Shown: positions 23,067 to 36,697 of the stretch, piece after piece
Layout of the letters: each line of letters opens with the position of its first letter
Position numbering within the stretch: the first letter of the stretch is position 1
Made by a program: the position numbers and the translations under genes
NCBI RefSeq assembly: GCF_000687475.1
Contig: NC_057321.1
Coordinates: 2,852,001 to 2,916,000, forward strand
DNA: 64,000 nt
Source: Ustilaginoidea virens
Lineage: Eukaryota > Ascomycota > Sordariomycetes > Hypocreales > Clavicipitaceae
Direction of reading: 5' to 3'
The notes under the pieces: generated by a model
Seen by the model: only the letters and a program-made list of their open reading frames with translations
Told to the model about the DNA's origin: nothing
Database searches by the model: none

Positions 23067-25104
23067 GTGACCTATAGTATCCGTAATTTAGGATACCTTA
23101 CACGTCTCGTATCTGTGGCTGTATTCTTCCTCGAATTTTACCCCTAGTAGCCCTAACCTAGTATGGCTAAATAGGCGGCATATTTTCTAGTGCTTGAAAC
23201 ATTTTTACCCACAGTCTCTCATTTAAGGCAATATCTAGACTCTCAAATTTTAGATATTCTAGTATAGGCAGCGTTTTACTATAGTAAAAAGCCGTATCTA
23301 CTAGGAAGCCGGGCGAAAAGGCAGAATCTATTATATCGGAAAGTCGTAGAAAATTAGTGTGTGTAGGCCTTTAAGATTCAGACCATTAAAAATTTGCTAT
23401 ATAGGGCGAGTCAGAATTTTCACATATGCAGGATATGCCCACTTTTATGACGGATTCGGAAAATCTCTATAGTTGAAATTCCTAGTGATAAGAGCTTTCT
23501 GCATTTCCTAGCATTTGCAGCCTTTTTGTATAGGAAAAAGGTGTATTTTCCTTAGCCGGTGAAAGCAGACCGTCTTGCCTAAGCTGAAAAGCTAAGTTGG
23601 GCTAAAGCGATTTAGAATCGAAAGACGGCGAATTGCTGGGAAATATTGTAGAGTGCTGTAGTGGGCCAATTTGTGGTAGGCCCACTGGTTGTAGCAGGCC
23701 CATTGGTTGTGGTAGGCCCGCTGATTATAGTAGATCCGTATGCTGTATTAGGCCTATTGGTTGTAATAGGCCCGTGGGCTATATTAGATCCGTGGCCTGT
23801 AGTAGGCCTATGCCCTCGGCTAAGCCTAAAATAGGCATATTTAGGCGAGGCGACTTCTAAATAGGCTCTTCTAGAGCAATTTAGTCGATATTTACCCCCT
23901 CTAAATTAGAAGGCGGTTAGAAATCAAAATTACCCTCTAGGCCACTTAAAATAAAGCCTATTCCTTCATTTTGGTAGGTAAAGGTAATAAAAGACGTCTT
24001 AGTGACGACCCGGCGATATGGGATATAGACGAGGTAGGTGCTATTACCTAGCGTAGCTAGTAACCTACCTGACTCGGTCCGGGGGGCCAGCTTATAGCTG
24101 ATGACCCGTTTTTCTAGAGGGATTAGCACCTCTACAGCCGCACCAATAGCCCTAAAGCTAATAAGGTCGGGTAAGTGGTAGTGCTAATTTCTGGAAAGTC
24201 TTTCTTTAATTCCTCGAAAGGTAACAAAGAACGGTTTGTAACTACTATTAGATTTACTAAGGTAGTAATACTAAGAATTACTACAGACCAAAGGTAAGAA
24301 GGTAACCAAGACTAAAGCATAATAGCTCTAAGTCGGTCAATAATAACCCGTATAAAGCGTTCTGCTAACCTATTTTGCTTATGAATATAAGGGGAAGAAG
24401 TTAAAAAATCTATGCCCTTAAGAGCTAGCCAGGCTATAATAACGTCGTTGATTTCCTTGCCACTATCATAATGGAATTCAATAGCTGATTTGCCGTAGCG
24501 ATTCCTAAGACCTTGGAAGAACCCCTATAATACTGAAAATACCGTGGGTCCTTCTTTATTAGGTAGTAAGTACACCCAACGGAAGCATGATTTCCGGTTA
24601 ACTAAGATAAGGCAGATAAGGCATTTATTGTATAGTAGAGGGTTGATTTAGAAGATATCGCCCTCTATAATATCTAAACAATGCATAGGGTCTGGTATAG
24701 CCCCTAATGTAAAACGCCGTACTAACTTTGCCCTTTTACAGGCGATGCAGTTAAAATCAGAATCCTTTACCTTACTGAGATCAGGTAACCCTATGGTTGA
24801 TGCATAGGTTTTCTTTAAAAGTTGGATTCCGATATGCCCAAGCCGGATATGCCAAAGTCCGGCTAATAATAGCAGCTTTTGATATTCTATATCAGCAGCT
24901 GGTATTATGATTAGGGCTGGGTTGAGGGTGACCGGGGCCCTTTATGGTAGTTAGGCTATATTAGGAATAGCAGCCTCTGTTGGTACCACCGTAAAACCTG
25001 GACTAACTGGTGGGTCAGCTAGTAGGATTTCTTGCGAATTAGCTAGTGGAAGGTCCGAGTCAGCTAGTAGGGTAGGTAAATCCTCTGGTAGGGGATATTC
25101 CTCG

Positions 25105-25445
25105 TGTCGGAATCGCTGTCGCAAGGTGCCCAATTGGGCACATTGCGACGGATGTGCCGCGCACACCCGATGCGCACGATGTGGCCACTTTGGCCCCTTT
25201 TGCCCCTTTACCCCTGAGCCCGGTAGGGCACGCGGGCAGCCCGGCCCGACTGCGCCGATGCACGTGACAATGGCACGCACAAAAAGGCCATATCGTGTAA
25301 TTACTCTTTTGCTTCCTTTCTTTCCTCTTAGTTAGTTATAGTTATAATCAAAGAAGTAATTATACCTTTGACCGGTGACCTTATAGTACTTGATACCACG
25401 CGCGCGACCCTACGTATAACTGGGTACCCCTTGATGCAACCAATA
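25105..25445 (+). repeat. Cop3-B 5' LTR (341 bp)
   Basis: TGTCGGAATCG...GCAACCAATA, with the terminal CA changed to TA. Contains GTGCCCAATTGGGCAC. Confidence 0.95.
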
Positions 25446-25908
25446 CTGATCAGTGAAGTTGAAGTTCACTTTATAGATTAGCTAGGACCAGTAAGAAGAG
25501 ACGGTTTAATCAAATCGTGCTAATAAGGAACGTGATCTAGCCTATTTAGAGGAATGGCTACGGATGTTACGAACTAAGGGATAAACTGATTGTGTCTAAC
25601 CTTCCCTATTCGTCTATCACGAGGAATAATCGCTAAATATCACACTGATAGTGTAATAGCTAGTGAATACCATTAGTAGGCATATAAACGCAGGTTCTTA
25701 CGCAAGCGACTCAGAGCCTTATAACGGTAAAAAACCTTTTTACCGTTATATTTAATAGTTAAATAAGCAACCGGAACGCCTATAATATCCTGCCCGACTA
25801 TTGCTTCCTTCCTTACTTCCTTCCTGACCTTCTTCCCTACTTCCTTTCTTCCTTCTTTTTATTAATTACTTCCTTCTTTTTTTTATTAATTACTTCCTTC
25901 TAATATAT

Positions 25909-28900
25909 ATGCCCACCCCTATCAATATTACGATAGAAGGATTACTACCCGAAAAGCTTAGGCCTCACGCTAATACCATCATAGAGGACTGGGTAAATTC
26001 AAAAGGGCAGATTGACCCTACTAATGCCACAGACGAACAGTTACACAATTGTATCGCCTACCTTATTAATAACTATATAATAGGCGATAAGATGGATGAT
26101 AATCTATAGGAATAATTCCGTAATGATTGTGAGGAATGGACCAAGGAGCTATTTAACTATATCAATAAACGGCTTCTATGGGAATTCCGAACAACCCTAT
26201 GGGAACGTGGGGTATATATTGGAAGCATAGGATCGTTAGCAGTTAAGACCCTTACCTACTGTCTCCAATAAGAGCATATGCCTAAGTGGCCTCAAGAGGA
26301 AATAGATCTCTAATTTACACGCAAAACCTTTATATCCCGGTTAAATCTAGATAGGGAACAATCAGTCCCTACTGCTTATACCGAATAGGAGATGCAAATG
26401 AACCAGAATACCCCCTCTATTATAAGCTCGAGGAATTCACTCCCTATTATAATTGTTCGAATACCCTTATGGATACCCTTACGGATGCCCTCACAGATAC
26501 CCTCGCAATTGCCGTTACAAATACCCTCGCGATTACCCTCGCGAAGACCTTTATAAGCCCCTTCGACCCCCAGGGACTTTGCAATACCAACGGCATAACA
26601 ACCCCTTATCCCTCTATCTACGTCAAAGAAGGCCCCTATTCCTACCGAAGAAGAAAGGGGCCGGCCGCTATAATAGAAAGGGAAAGCGCCTATTTATAGG
26701 CCACTATTTGAGACAGGGGAAAGCTCCCGACAGTAATAATAGCATACAACGGACGATGACTATAGCCCGACCGACTAAATACTACACCCTAGGGGTTATA
26801 CCCCTAGCCGAGCTAGCCGAGGCGGCTATCCCAATACCCCTCGGAATCATAGTATACCCATAAGGACTAGAGGTCAGGTTATAGGCCCTAATAATATGCT
26901 TTAATCAACAGAGAGCGCCGATAGCAACACCCTCGAAATTGCTGGCAATACCATCCAAGCCACTAATATCAATATTCCCCAATATACCGCTACCAGCGGC
27001 ACCAGGCAAGCCCCTAATATTAATAAAATAGCTGCCCCTAATGCCAGATATCACGAATCATGGTATCGCAGCCATAACCCACAGGCCCGGATGCCTCAAC
27101 CACCGGCTCCAATGCCTCACCCGATAATGCTAAAGATAGGCATGGCACCGGACCCCTCCCGGCACTATCGGCCTACCTAGGCCGATAAACGGACCGTTTT
27201 AATAGGAGGACCGGTAAACCTAGACCGACCCGGGTTATAAGATAACCCAGCCAGAGATCCCGCCAGCCTACCGCAAGGCTACCGATAAGCCATTCCAGAA
27301 TACCCTCCGGAATACCACCAAGAAGATCATACCTAAAGAGCCTATGCAGAGGCCGGATTTAATAATATTTCGAAGAAGATATCTAACCTCTTACGCAGCT
27401 ATCGTACAGAGGATAGATATAGTAGCAAAATAGATGACTTCCTTATACTAAAGGTAGTATCCTTTAAGAGTAAGTGCCGCCTTCTAGGACTGCCCGATTA
27501 TATATTCGCTAGAGCTTTTCAAATCATACTAATCGGCGATACTAAAACGTATTATTTCAATAATATCGAATGCATTCGTAATACCCTTACTTTTAATAAT
27601 ATAGTCCGTAAAGTCAAGAGCCATTTCGAGAATAAAAGCATAGAGCAATTCTATTTGCACCGTTAGAATAGAATAACGCTCTAATTAACTATCGCGAAAC
27701 ATCCCAACAAGTCAAAGCTAGAATGCCTTAACATTCTACTAAAGGAACTTTAGCGCCTATATCGTAGTCTTTTTCCCCCCTTTATAGCTAATATAGAGCT
27801 TTATCGGTAAGTGCTTAACGCTATAAGGGATACCCCTAAGTGTAGCCAGGCCATATATCGTCATGCCTCTATATTCGAAGGCCTCGCCACTAACTTATAG
27901 CGATCCCTTTCCATCTACAAGACTACCTATATAACTCAATAGCATCAATTCCTTCAACAATAGCAGTATTAATAATAATAGGATGTTAAAGATATTGATG
28001 ATAATATGGCGTTATTCACAGATCGTAGATATAGTTAATCCCACAACCGGTATCAACGCCCCTAATGATACGGACCCCCTTAACGGCAATAATAGAATCG
28101 CGCCTTTCTAGCTAGGCCCTGTTAAAGAAGATGCTTTGTTTGCAATAAATTAGGATATTAGTCATCTAACTATACTGATAAAGAGCAATAAGAATTAAAG
28201 GTATAATGGCTAAAGAACCGCTCCAACCGGACCGCTCCTAATAATAAGAAATTCCGCGTTTTCCTATAGGAATACAAAGGGACCGCCGACTAAGCCCTTA
28301 AAGATGCCGATTTTGATAATATTATTAAAGATGTTGAAGTCATGATGGCAGGGGTTATATATTGGGATATAGAGGACGCTGTCGCACCGCAAATTACAGC
28401 CACTCAGTACTTCTTAACCCCTGCGTAAATAGAACCGTCACCTTCTTTATCTATCGAGATATTATAAGCCTTGCAAGATGAATTATGCCGATATGCCTTC
28501 CTACAAATTAACCCCTTCCGAATGCCCTCACTAGACTGTAATTCTACCTTTCTAGAAGAAGAATGCTATAGTGACTATACCTTCTGCGGAATCCTACCGG
28601 ATACCGGCGCCTCTAGCCTATCCATAGTAGGCATAGGTCAAGCAAGAGCCCTAATGAGATTAATAAAATCTTTAACGATTGAGTTAACGGATACGCAGTA
28701 TACTGTTAATTTCGGAGCAGGTTCTGCCATATCTTCTGGTATATTGAATATCCTAATGATATTCGGCAATATCCCCTTCCATATTCTTAATAGCGGCACC
28801 CCCTTTCTCTATTCTATTACGGATATAGATAGGATGGGCGTAAAGCTGGATAATATTAATAACTTACTTATTAAAGGGGATATTAAGGTTCCAATTATTA

Positions 28901-31887
28901 GGAAATGGGGATATCTATAGTGGACTCTTAATGCTATAGATACTACTGCTTTCCACCTCTCATTATAGGAAATCCGTCAGCTTTATCGTCGATTCGGGCA
29001 CCCCTCCATTAATAGGCTTACCAAATTGCTTCAACGGGCTGGTTATAATGATATTAACCGCAATATTATCGAGAGCATCACCTATATATGCCATTAATGC
29101 CAGATAAACGCAAAGGCACCCAGCCGATTTAAATTCACGCTTAAGGATGATAATACCAGCCAATTTAACTATAAAATAATCGTCGATATCCTTTATATTA
29201 ATAATCGGCCGGTATTACACATTATAGATGCCGCGATAAGCTTCCAGGTAGCTAGATTTCTTGATCCATAAAGGCAGAAGGCCTACGATATTTAGAATGC
29301 CCTTAAGGAATACTGGATTGATACCTACCTTAGCCTACTAGATTGGATAGTCCATAATACTAGACCAAACTTTGCTTCCGCCGAATTCCATTATAATGCC
29401 CGGCTTCTATCTATCAATATGGATGAAATTCCTATAGAAGCCCACAATAGCATTAGCAAGGTCGAAAGATATTACGCCCCGTTACGCAAAGCCTATACCA
29501 TCATTAGTAACAAAATAGGCGATCTAATAATAAAGGAACAGAAATTACAGCTTGCTATAAAGGCTGTTAATGACTCGGCTAGACCCAATAGTCTAGTGCC
29601 TATATTATTAGTCTTTAGAGCGTATCCTCGACTTATAGATAACTTACCGCCTAGCCTATCAGTATCACAATATGCCTTAATATTACGAAAGGCTACTAAC
29701 GAAGCTAAGAAATGCCTCGCCAAGCGATAGGTTCGCGATGCCCTCGCCTAACGGAACGGCCTAGATACCCGGCCTATCTACCGACTACCCCTATAATTAG
29801 ATATACGGGTATAGAGAGAAAAGGGTAGATAGTATGGGCCGTACCGGCTAATCAGCCTTAAAGGTGAGACCTATATCGTGCAGATGCCATATGGCCCGGT
29901 TAAGTTCCGGTTAACGGTTATTAAGCTATATAACTATAACCCCGACGATGCCGAAGATATCGTCTATGCCGAAGGCCCGGCCCGCCCCGGCAGGCTAGAA
30001 GTCAGGATACCGGCTATAGCCGCACCTCCAGCCGCGATGATACCTGCAGCCGCGATATATCCATCGCCAGCCACTGGCCCTAATCAAGTCAGGCTAGTAT
30101 CACCAGCAAGGGTGGTATCCGACGTCATGATCAATAAGGACCAAGAAGAGGCTCTCATTAATGCTATCACTTCTAATACCGTTATTGACGCCTTTTTCCT
30201 AACCGCTAAAGAGTAAGCCGACCTGCAGCTTACTAGCTAATTACGCCGGGAAAGCAAGATCACGACCCCTGGAGACCCTTTTGAGCAGTCAGACCGTATA
30301 GAGATTAAAGCATTATAGGCCCGTAATGTGTTTAGATTCGTCACCTTTGATATTAGTCAATATGGAGCCCAACGCCTATTCAACTCACGTATAGTACGGG
30401 AAATTAAAGGTAAAGGCATAAATACGCTATATGAGAAATCACAACTCATCATATAAGGTCATAGTGATGATAAAAAGCAATTGATATTAACTCAGTCCCC
30501 TACAATCCAACGGGCTAATCAACGGCTACTTATATCATTAGCCTTATTACTATAATACTCTTACGGCCTATTCCTTTGGATACGGGATATCATATAGGCC
30601 TACATGCAGTTATTAACTACCCTCAATCGGTCGATTATTGCTAAGCTACCTAAGCAAATAGCCCACTAATACCCTAATAACACTATTATAGAAGTAGTGA
30701 AGCCACTGTACGGAATAGCTGAGGCAGGCACCTACTAGTGGGCAATATACTTCTGGTACTATCGCAAGAAGTTGGGCATGACTATATTAACTTATGACCC
30801 CTATTTGCTGATATCCGCCGGTAATGACGATACTGACCGTACTAGCAATACTGACTGTACTAACGTTCCTGACCGCGATACTACTATATGCTTTGGTATC
30901 GTAGGTATATAGACTGATAATACCCTCGGCCTAAATAACGATGCCTTCTTCTAATAGGAAGAATTAGAGCTTACTAAGGCAGGCTTTAACGCCAAGCTTA
31001 AGACGAAGCTATCACCAACCGTGCCCCTAATATTCAACGGGTGTATACTAACGGCCGATGCTGACGGTATAATATTACGCTAGAAAGGTCAAAGTAAGAA
31101 GATCGCGACTATCGATAAGAATGCGCTTACGGCCTAGCGTAATTATATCGAACAACGCACTCGCGGTGCTTACGTGGCTACGGTCTGCCAGCCTAAAGCG
31201 TCTTTCGACCTGTCTATCGCGGCACAACATCAATAGCCTAACCCTAAGGATATCGCGAGGTTGAACAAGCGCCTTTAATGGCAGCTTAATAACCAGGATC
31301 GCGGCCTACGGTATATTAATTTGGCCCTTAACACAGCTAAGATCTTTATATTTATTGACGGATCCTTTGCCAACAATAAAGATTTAAGCTCCTAGATTGG
31401 TTACGTGATTGTGCTAGGGAATGAGGTAGATACTGCGAATAACGCCTTCCAGCTGACCGGTAACATTATTACTTATAGCTCTATAAAAAGCAAGTAGGTA
31501 ACGCGCAGCGCACTCGCTTCAGAGCTGTATAGTATAATGCAAGGGGTCGATATCGCATATGCGATAGGTACGACCCTTAACATAATTACTAGCAGGCTGG
31601 GATTGCCGAAGATCCCCACAGTTATATATACGGATTTGTTTTCGCTATACGAATGCCTAGTTAAGCTAGGCACTACTAAGGAAAAGAGGCTTATAATAGA
31701 TATTATGGCCCTACGATAGTCATACGAGCGCCGGGAGATTTATAAGATCTATTGGATCAATAGGAATAATAATCTCGCCGACGTAATAACTAAGGGAACG
31801 CCTAATAAAGCCCTTAAGACCTTCGTCGACTAAAACAAGGCTATTATACGTGTGGAAGGGTAGGTAAAGAGGTCGGTCAATATCTGA
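25909..31887 (+). pseudogene. Cop3-B gag-pol polyprotein
   Basis: One frame from ATG 25909 to TGA 31885-31887 (about 1,992 codons). Gag starts MPTPINITIEGLLPEKL and has a run of IPS(Q/R)LP-type hexapeptides (26455-26556). The zinc knuckle is CFVCNKLGY (about 28120), whose spacing suggests a CCCH type. Protease is DTGAS (28600-28614). The integrase core is EAHNSISKVERYY (about 29437). RT has TYDPYLL (about 30794) and a catalytic box stop-T-D-N at 30910-30921. RNase H has FIDGSFANNKD (about 31358) and LYECLVKLGTTKEKR. The final TGA is not a RIP-type stop and is probably the true terminator. A 27-bp stretch present in Cop3-A near 14490 is absent. Confidence 0.92.
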
Positions 31888-32178
31888 CTGCATTTGGAAG
31901 GTATTGGTGATATCATAGGTGGCAAGTGTGTGGATTTTCCTATGTTTAATATTATGTTGTTTTACTGCGTTTACTACTGCCCCTTTTTGCCCTTTTGTTT
32001 TGGCTGCGATATTCAATATACCGGCTATACGGTATGAGCCTGTACAAGCCGGCCGCGCGGCGCGATAGCGTTATCGGCGGCATAACCTGCCGAGACCGCG
32101 CCGCACTTTTCTTTCTATATATGCGCCTTACATCCTAGCGATTCCGATATTTACTTCTATAAAAAGAGAAGCTGCCAG

Positions 32179-32519
32179 TGTCGGAATCGCTATCGCAAGG
32201 TGCCCAATTGGGCATATTGCGACGGATATGCCGCGCACACCCGATGCGCACGATATGGCCACTTTGGCCCCTTTTGCCCCTTTACCCCTAAGCCCGGTAG
32301 GGCACGCGGGCAGCCCGGCCCGACTGCGCCGATACACGTGACAATAGCACGCACAAAAAGGCCATATCGTGTAATTACTCTTTTGCTTCCTTTCTTTCCT
32401 CTTAGTTAGTCATAGTCATAATTAAAGAAGTAATCATACCTTTGACCGGTGACCTCACGGTACTTGATACCACGCGCGCGACCCTACGTACAACTGGGTA
32501 CCCCTTGATGCAACCAACA
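32179..32519 (+). repeat. Cop3-B 3' LTR (341 bp)
   Basis: TGTCGGAATCG...CAACCAACA. Same length as the 5' copy; the terminal CA is intact. Confidence 0.95.
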
Positions 32520-34659
32520 CCTCGTATTCTTCTAGGTTAGCTAGGGTAGGTATTTCGACCGAGATATTATATAAAGCCGGGTGATTTTAGCTAGTATAGT
32601 ATAAAAACGGCGAATCTACCCCTTTCTATTGTAAAAAGAAGCCATACTTCTTAAAATTAAGAAGCCCAATACACTTATTATTGCTGTTAACTAGGCTTTA
32701 GCCCTGAATACTACCACGATTTAGATAGTATTTAACGCCGCTAAAGATGTTAATATCAAAAGCTAGTATAAAGAGGGCGTTGGTCAGCTCTAAGGTGCCC
32801 CACTGAGGTGGGTTAGTGCCCTATAGTACGGTAAAACGCGCTGTGCCCCACCCACTGGGCTTGATTAGGCCACCACCTGTGCTAATAATTAGTATGTTTC
32901 CAGTATAGTATTAGAAGTAGGTAAAGTGCTTTTTATCGTTGATGATATGCACTGTAGAACCAGTATCGTAAAGTAAAGAATCTATTAGCGTTTTCCCACC
33001 GGATTATGCACTATAGCTGGTAGCTAGAAATTGCATACATTCGCAGTCCTAGAAGGAAGAATAGGCTGTCTCACTAGGTATAAGACTTAGAGTATTATAA
33101 TTTCCTAATACAAAGGAATTAATAGTCTTTTCCTTTTCATCGGTCTTTTATAGGGTATTTATTTTATTAGCTGAATTTTTCTTTTCTTTCTTCTTCTCAT
33201 TTTCCAGCTTGCCTTATGTGGCAGAAGAAGACCCCCTATTTATTCTTTTTATTAGCATTAGTAGTAGTGTTTTTACCACCCTTGCTAGTATTATTACTAG
33301 CGGACTTGCTACTGTTGTTAGTGTTAGTAGCGGCACCCTTGACCTTTGCGAGGTGGGTAGTAGCCCTTACTACTGATAATTCTTTAATGCATTATTCTTC
33401 TAGTAAATCAACCATATAAAATTGCAGGTTAATATTTAATATATTTCCCTGAGTATAGGCGATTCTCATCATTATGCGGTACCGTTCTGCCTACTGAAAA
33501 AAGACCCCTTCTACAGCATATAAATACTGGCTGATTTAGTCGAAAGGTTGTATGTAGGAGCCTAAAATTTGCAACCTAGATAGGTAGCTATTAAAGGAGG
33601 CGTTGAAAGATTCTAAGGTACCCTTATAGCCTGTAAAATTTAGTTGATAGAAGGCAGGGTATAGGTGGGTCTACTGTACGTCTGATGAGTGAGAATACTA
33701 TTTAGTGAGTAACGTAAAGGCTGACTCTGGGTCAGTGCACCAGTTAATAGCAGCAGCTTGTCCTTCTGTGCAACTATTCTTGATAAGTAATAGTAAAAGT
33801 GCTTACTCTAAATCGTTAAAATTGCTAGCAATAGAAGGTTCTTCGATAAATTTAGCGATATTAAGTGCCCTAAGTTGAATTATAAGGGCCTGTTTCTATT
33901 AATCGAAGTTAGATGCCCCCCTTAGCTTTTAGGATTCCTGGAATCCATTAGCTATTTTAGCTAGTTCCTTGATAGCTATAGCGCTAACTTGGCTGCTAAT
34001 GCTAGATGGAACCGGCAGGGGTTGCTGCTGGGCTTTGGGTAGTAGCATATTTCCCTTACCTATAGGGGTTTGGAAGGTATCCACATCTATTATGTCTTGT
34101 GATAGTTGGCTAGTAATAGGCTTGGTTAGTCTGTCTACTAAGGTGCTCATTTTATTAGCCAAAAAATCGATTTTAGAATTCATTCGATTAAATTTATAGT
34201 TGAATTCTTTTCTTATTTCCTATTGGTCATCCCTAAGCTGGGCAATTTCCTGGTCATTATCAGATTCTTCTACCTATTCCGTATCAGGGACTTGGTAGCC
34301 TAGGTTATTATGGCCTGGGTTATTATGGCCTGGGTTATTAGTAGGAACGTTCTAACTAGCTATTATAAGAAGAAAAAAGGTGCCGAAAAGTCTTAAAAAT
34401 GCGAAGAAAATCAAGACTGAAAATCTAGATAAGACTAGAAGAAAGCTGCATTAAGGAGTAATCTATAGAAAATCCTGAGAAAATCCTATTGCAAAGGATG
34501 TGTTACAGCTTGGTATGGTAGCTGGGTTCCTAAATCTAGGATAATCAGTCCCTTACTGCAGATTAGTAATATCGTTAGTTAGATTTCTGGGAGGTTAGCT
34601 GCCAAATGCGTTAAAATCCTAAGTTAGCGTAAAAAAGTCTTAAGCTGGAAGCCTTAAGA

Positions 34660-34675
34660 CACCGGGCTCATAACC
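34660..34675 (-). promoter_or_regulatory. Cop2-B primer-binding site
   Basis: Reads GGTTATGAGCCCGGTG in element orientation, directly after the 5' LTR. GGTTATGAGCCC is complementary to GGGCTCATAACC in the anticodon arm of fungal initiator tRNA-Met. Confidence 0.8.
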
Positions 34676-35380
34676 TATTGCAAAATAGTGACTTAGAACA
34701 CTATTGGAAAGTATACTAAGTACCGACAGTGGCGTACAAGGCGTTGCAGAATAAAACAAAGAGCTGGTTAAAGATTTAAGCGCACAAGAGGTTAACCAGA
34801 GCAAAGATGTCAGGGAAATCTGATTCTAATTGTTGGTAACTATTCTAGCTAGAAAGAGGGAATTTTAGACATATTTCTACTATTTTAAAAAAGCGGTTAA
34901 AAATAATGAAAAACCGCAAAGATAGCGAAAAAACCTGACGAAAAGTCGGCCTGCCCAACCGTGCCCAATATCCTACCCAACCAAGCCCAGTGGCTTGTAG
35001 CGGTGTGCCGGATGCCCTATAACAGCCTGCCGTACGGGCCGGAAGCCCTATACCGGTGTGCCGTAAAGGCGCGGTGTAGTGGGTGACTGTATGTAGAAGG
35101 CCGAAAGTGCGGTATTAGCAAGATTTGCCCATTTGGTAATCCCGTAGAAATGCGCCGCCTATTGTGGGCCCTGTTGGCCCACTGTAACCGGCCGCTGTGG
35201 CCGGATGTGGGTCGCTGTGCCGGTGCCGTGACCGGCGCTGTGGCCCACTGTAATCGGCGTTGTGGGGCGCTGTGCCCCACCATAGCGCCTGGTATAGCCA
35301 CCGCGATATCTCAACGTAAAGACGTCGTACGGTAGCGAGACCAGTACCAAAATACAGCTAAAAAGGCGCTGATTTCAACA
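34676..35380 (-). repeat. Cop2-B 5' LTR (705 bp)
   Basis: Plus-strand ends are TATTGCAAAATAG and GATTTCAACA. Same length as its 3' LTR, and carries the hairpin array. Confidence 0.95.
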
Positions 35381-36090
35381 ATTATACTTTCGCTGCTAAG
35401 CAGGTGGCCCCTTATACCCTACGTTTAGTATTCGGGCCAAAAGATGCCTCTAATATGGTTTCTACTATATCTATAGCGTTAACGCCCTCCCGGCGCTAGG
35501 CTAGGTCCGTTATAGATCTCGCCTTTATGCTAAATATTATAAGGGAAATATAAATAGAAGCCTAGGAATATTATGCCAGGATAGAGTAGTATTAGGTTAA
35601 AGCTTAACGTCCCTAGCTACCCCTGCCCTTATCTCGGCCCGCCCTCTTTATATATTATATAGAAGGGGAACTATTATACGACTAGGGCGGCTAATACTAT
35701 ATAGAGGCTCTACTGCTATTAGCATAAGGTTATCTAATATAACCCCCGCAATAGTAGGCAGAACCCGCTCTATAGCCCCCTACGCCCTCGCTATCTTTAT
35801 TATAGCTACTACTATAAATACCGTATTATCCGGCCCTATCTTATTAAAAGGTCTTATCGTCTCCTAATATACCCCTACTATATTCGCCTTATAGTAGCCT
35901 ATAGACTCTATTATATTATAGATATATAGGGAACTATCCCTGTCTAATATATAGCTTATATATATGCTTTAGCCCATAAGGACCCCTGCTGCTATTAGCC
36001 TATATACTGCTATAGGAATAGGAGGAGGCTTAAGGAGATAAAGAGTGGCCCTAGGAGGGGGCATATTAAGGGTAAGCCTATATCGGCCCT
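35381..36090 (+). pseudogene. Chr1-A antisense ORF, part 3 (C-terminal half)
   Basis: Continues in frame from 20399. Landmarks are VAPYTLRLVFGPKDASNM, then LNIIREI followed by EYYARIE (about 35530-35590), YYIEGELLYD (about 35655) and a Leu/Ser/Pro-rich tail. Chr1-C reads LNIIREI and EYYTRIKQY; Chr1-B reads LSIIQDT and EYYSYIKW. The end is placed before the T-rich spacer at 36095-36160, where the convergent pol gene stops. The termination codon is uncertain. Confidence 0.68.
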
Positions 36091-36164
36091 GGTTTAGTTT
36101 ATTATATTTTTTTTTAATATATTTTTATTATTTTATATTTTGTTTATAGTAGTAGGCGTTTGGC

Positions 36165-36481
36165 GTCGTTTACTAGTCTAATAGACCTTATTTCGGGACC
36201 TAGCTAAGCCTATTATAAGTTCTAATATCCCCCTATTTAGCCTTAAATATTTCTTATATAGTAGTATCCTTAAAGTTTTTTAGGGGTTCCTATATTAGTA
36301 AGTCGTACCCTTTCAATTTTATAAGTATATTATGTTTCTATCTTTAGCCCTATGCGTTTTTTACTATAAGTATCTCCTTAACCTTATACTCCTTATATAG
36401 GTTTATAGAGTCTTAAGGGAGGATAAATAGGGGCCTAAATCGTATATCAGTTATTACTTAATTAGGTAATTAATTAGAAGT
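36165..36481 (-). pseudogene. Chr1-A pol C-terminus with chromodomain
   Basis: Minus-strand equivalent of 43020-43340 in Chr1-C. The chromodomain lies at about 36250-36410 and precedes the pol stop. It is separated from the integrase body by the sLTR at 36482. Confidence 0.8.
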
Positions 36482-36697
36482 TGTAACGATATGGCCCAAT
36501 TGGGCCCTAAGCGGGTGCCGCGCATATCGTCTGGGTTTTAGCCCAACCTTCTATCTGACCATTAGGCCAGACAAAAGAGTACGTATTGTACCAAGTTACT
36601 ATAACTTGGTACAATTGACACCTATATCATACTAGCCGCGCGCACTTACTGTAAGCTTATCCTTAGTATAAGACGGGCGTAGCCCGAATCCTTAACA
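36482..36697 (-). mobile_element. sLTR-2: 216-bp solo LTR inserted in Chr1-A pol
   Basis: Plus strand TGTAACGATATGG...CCTTAACA with target duplication GAAGT (36477-36481 and 36698-36702). The empty site is in Chr1-C near 43025. It contains the palindrome GGCCCAATTGGGCC (36493-36506) and an 11-bp-arm hairpin, GTACCAAGTTA-CTA-TAACTTGGTAC (36588-36612). Same family as 1249-1458, opposite orientation. Confidence 0.88.

Larger units (their letters stand above)
25105..32519 (+). mobile_element. Cop3-B: complete copia-order LTR retrotransposon
   Basis: 7415 bp, two 341-bp LTRs and target duplication CCTCG (25100-25104 and 32520-32524). The empty site is visible in Cop2-A near 59455. Less decayed than Cop3-A, with longer open stretches in protease (28471-28920) and integrase (29419-29730). 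Confidence 0.95.
21190..34366 (-). pseudogene. Cop2-B gag-pol polyprotein, split by Cop3-B
   Basis: Same protein as Cop2-A, read on the minus strand from about 34366 (start codon decayed to ATA) to a stop at 21190-21192. Gag lies at about 34360-33080, with the leucine-zipper-like stretch NSKIDFLANKMSTLVDRLTK. Protease DTGST is near 32955-32970. Integrase resumes at 25099 and ends near 23930. The extra linker (23920-22900) has a poor-complexity Gly/Pro/Thr tract and the TCAGTCTG repeat. RT occupies 22880-21960 with YMDN at 22141-22152 instead of YIDD. RNase H follows with AAFSDSDFARC and LEAESNVMLK. Cop3-B splits it between protease and integrase. Confidence 0.9.
20400..35380 (-). mobile_element. 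Cop2-B: copia LTR retrotransposon interrupted by Cop3-B
   Basis: Two 705-bp LTRs (20400-21104 and 34676-35380) with target duplication ATTAT (20395-20399 and 35381-35385). Without Cop3-B it is about 7.56 kb, close to Cop2-A. It is inserted in the Chr1-A antisense ORF. Confidence 0.95.

Noticed and set aside
26453..26863. A 136-codon Tyr/Pro/Arg-rich open frame
   Set aside because: It overlaps the Cop3-B gag in another frame and arises from the short tandem repeat in gag; the gag frame continues on both sides.
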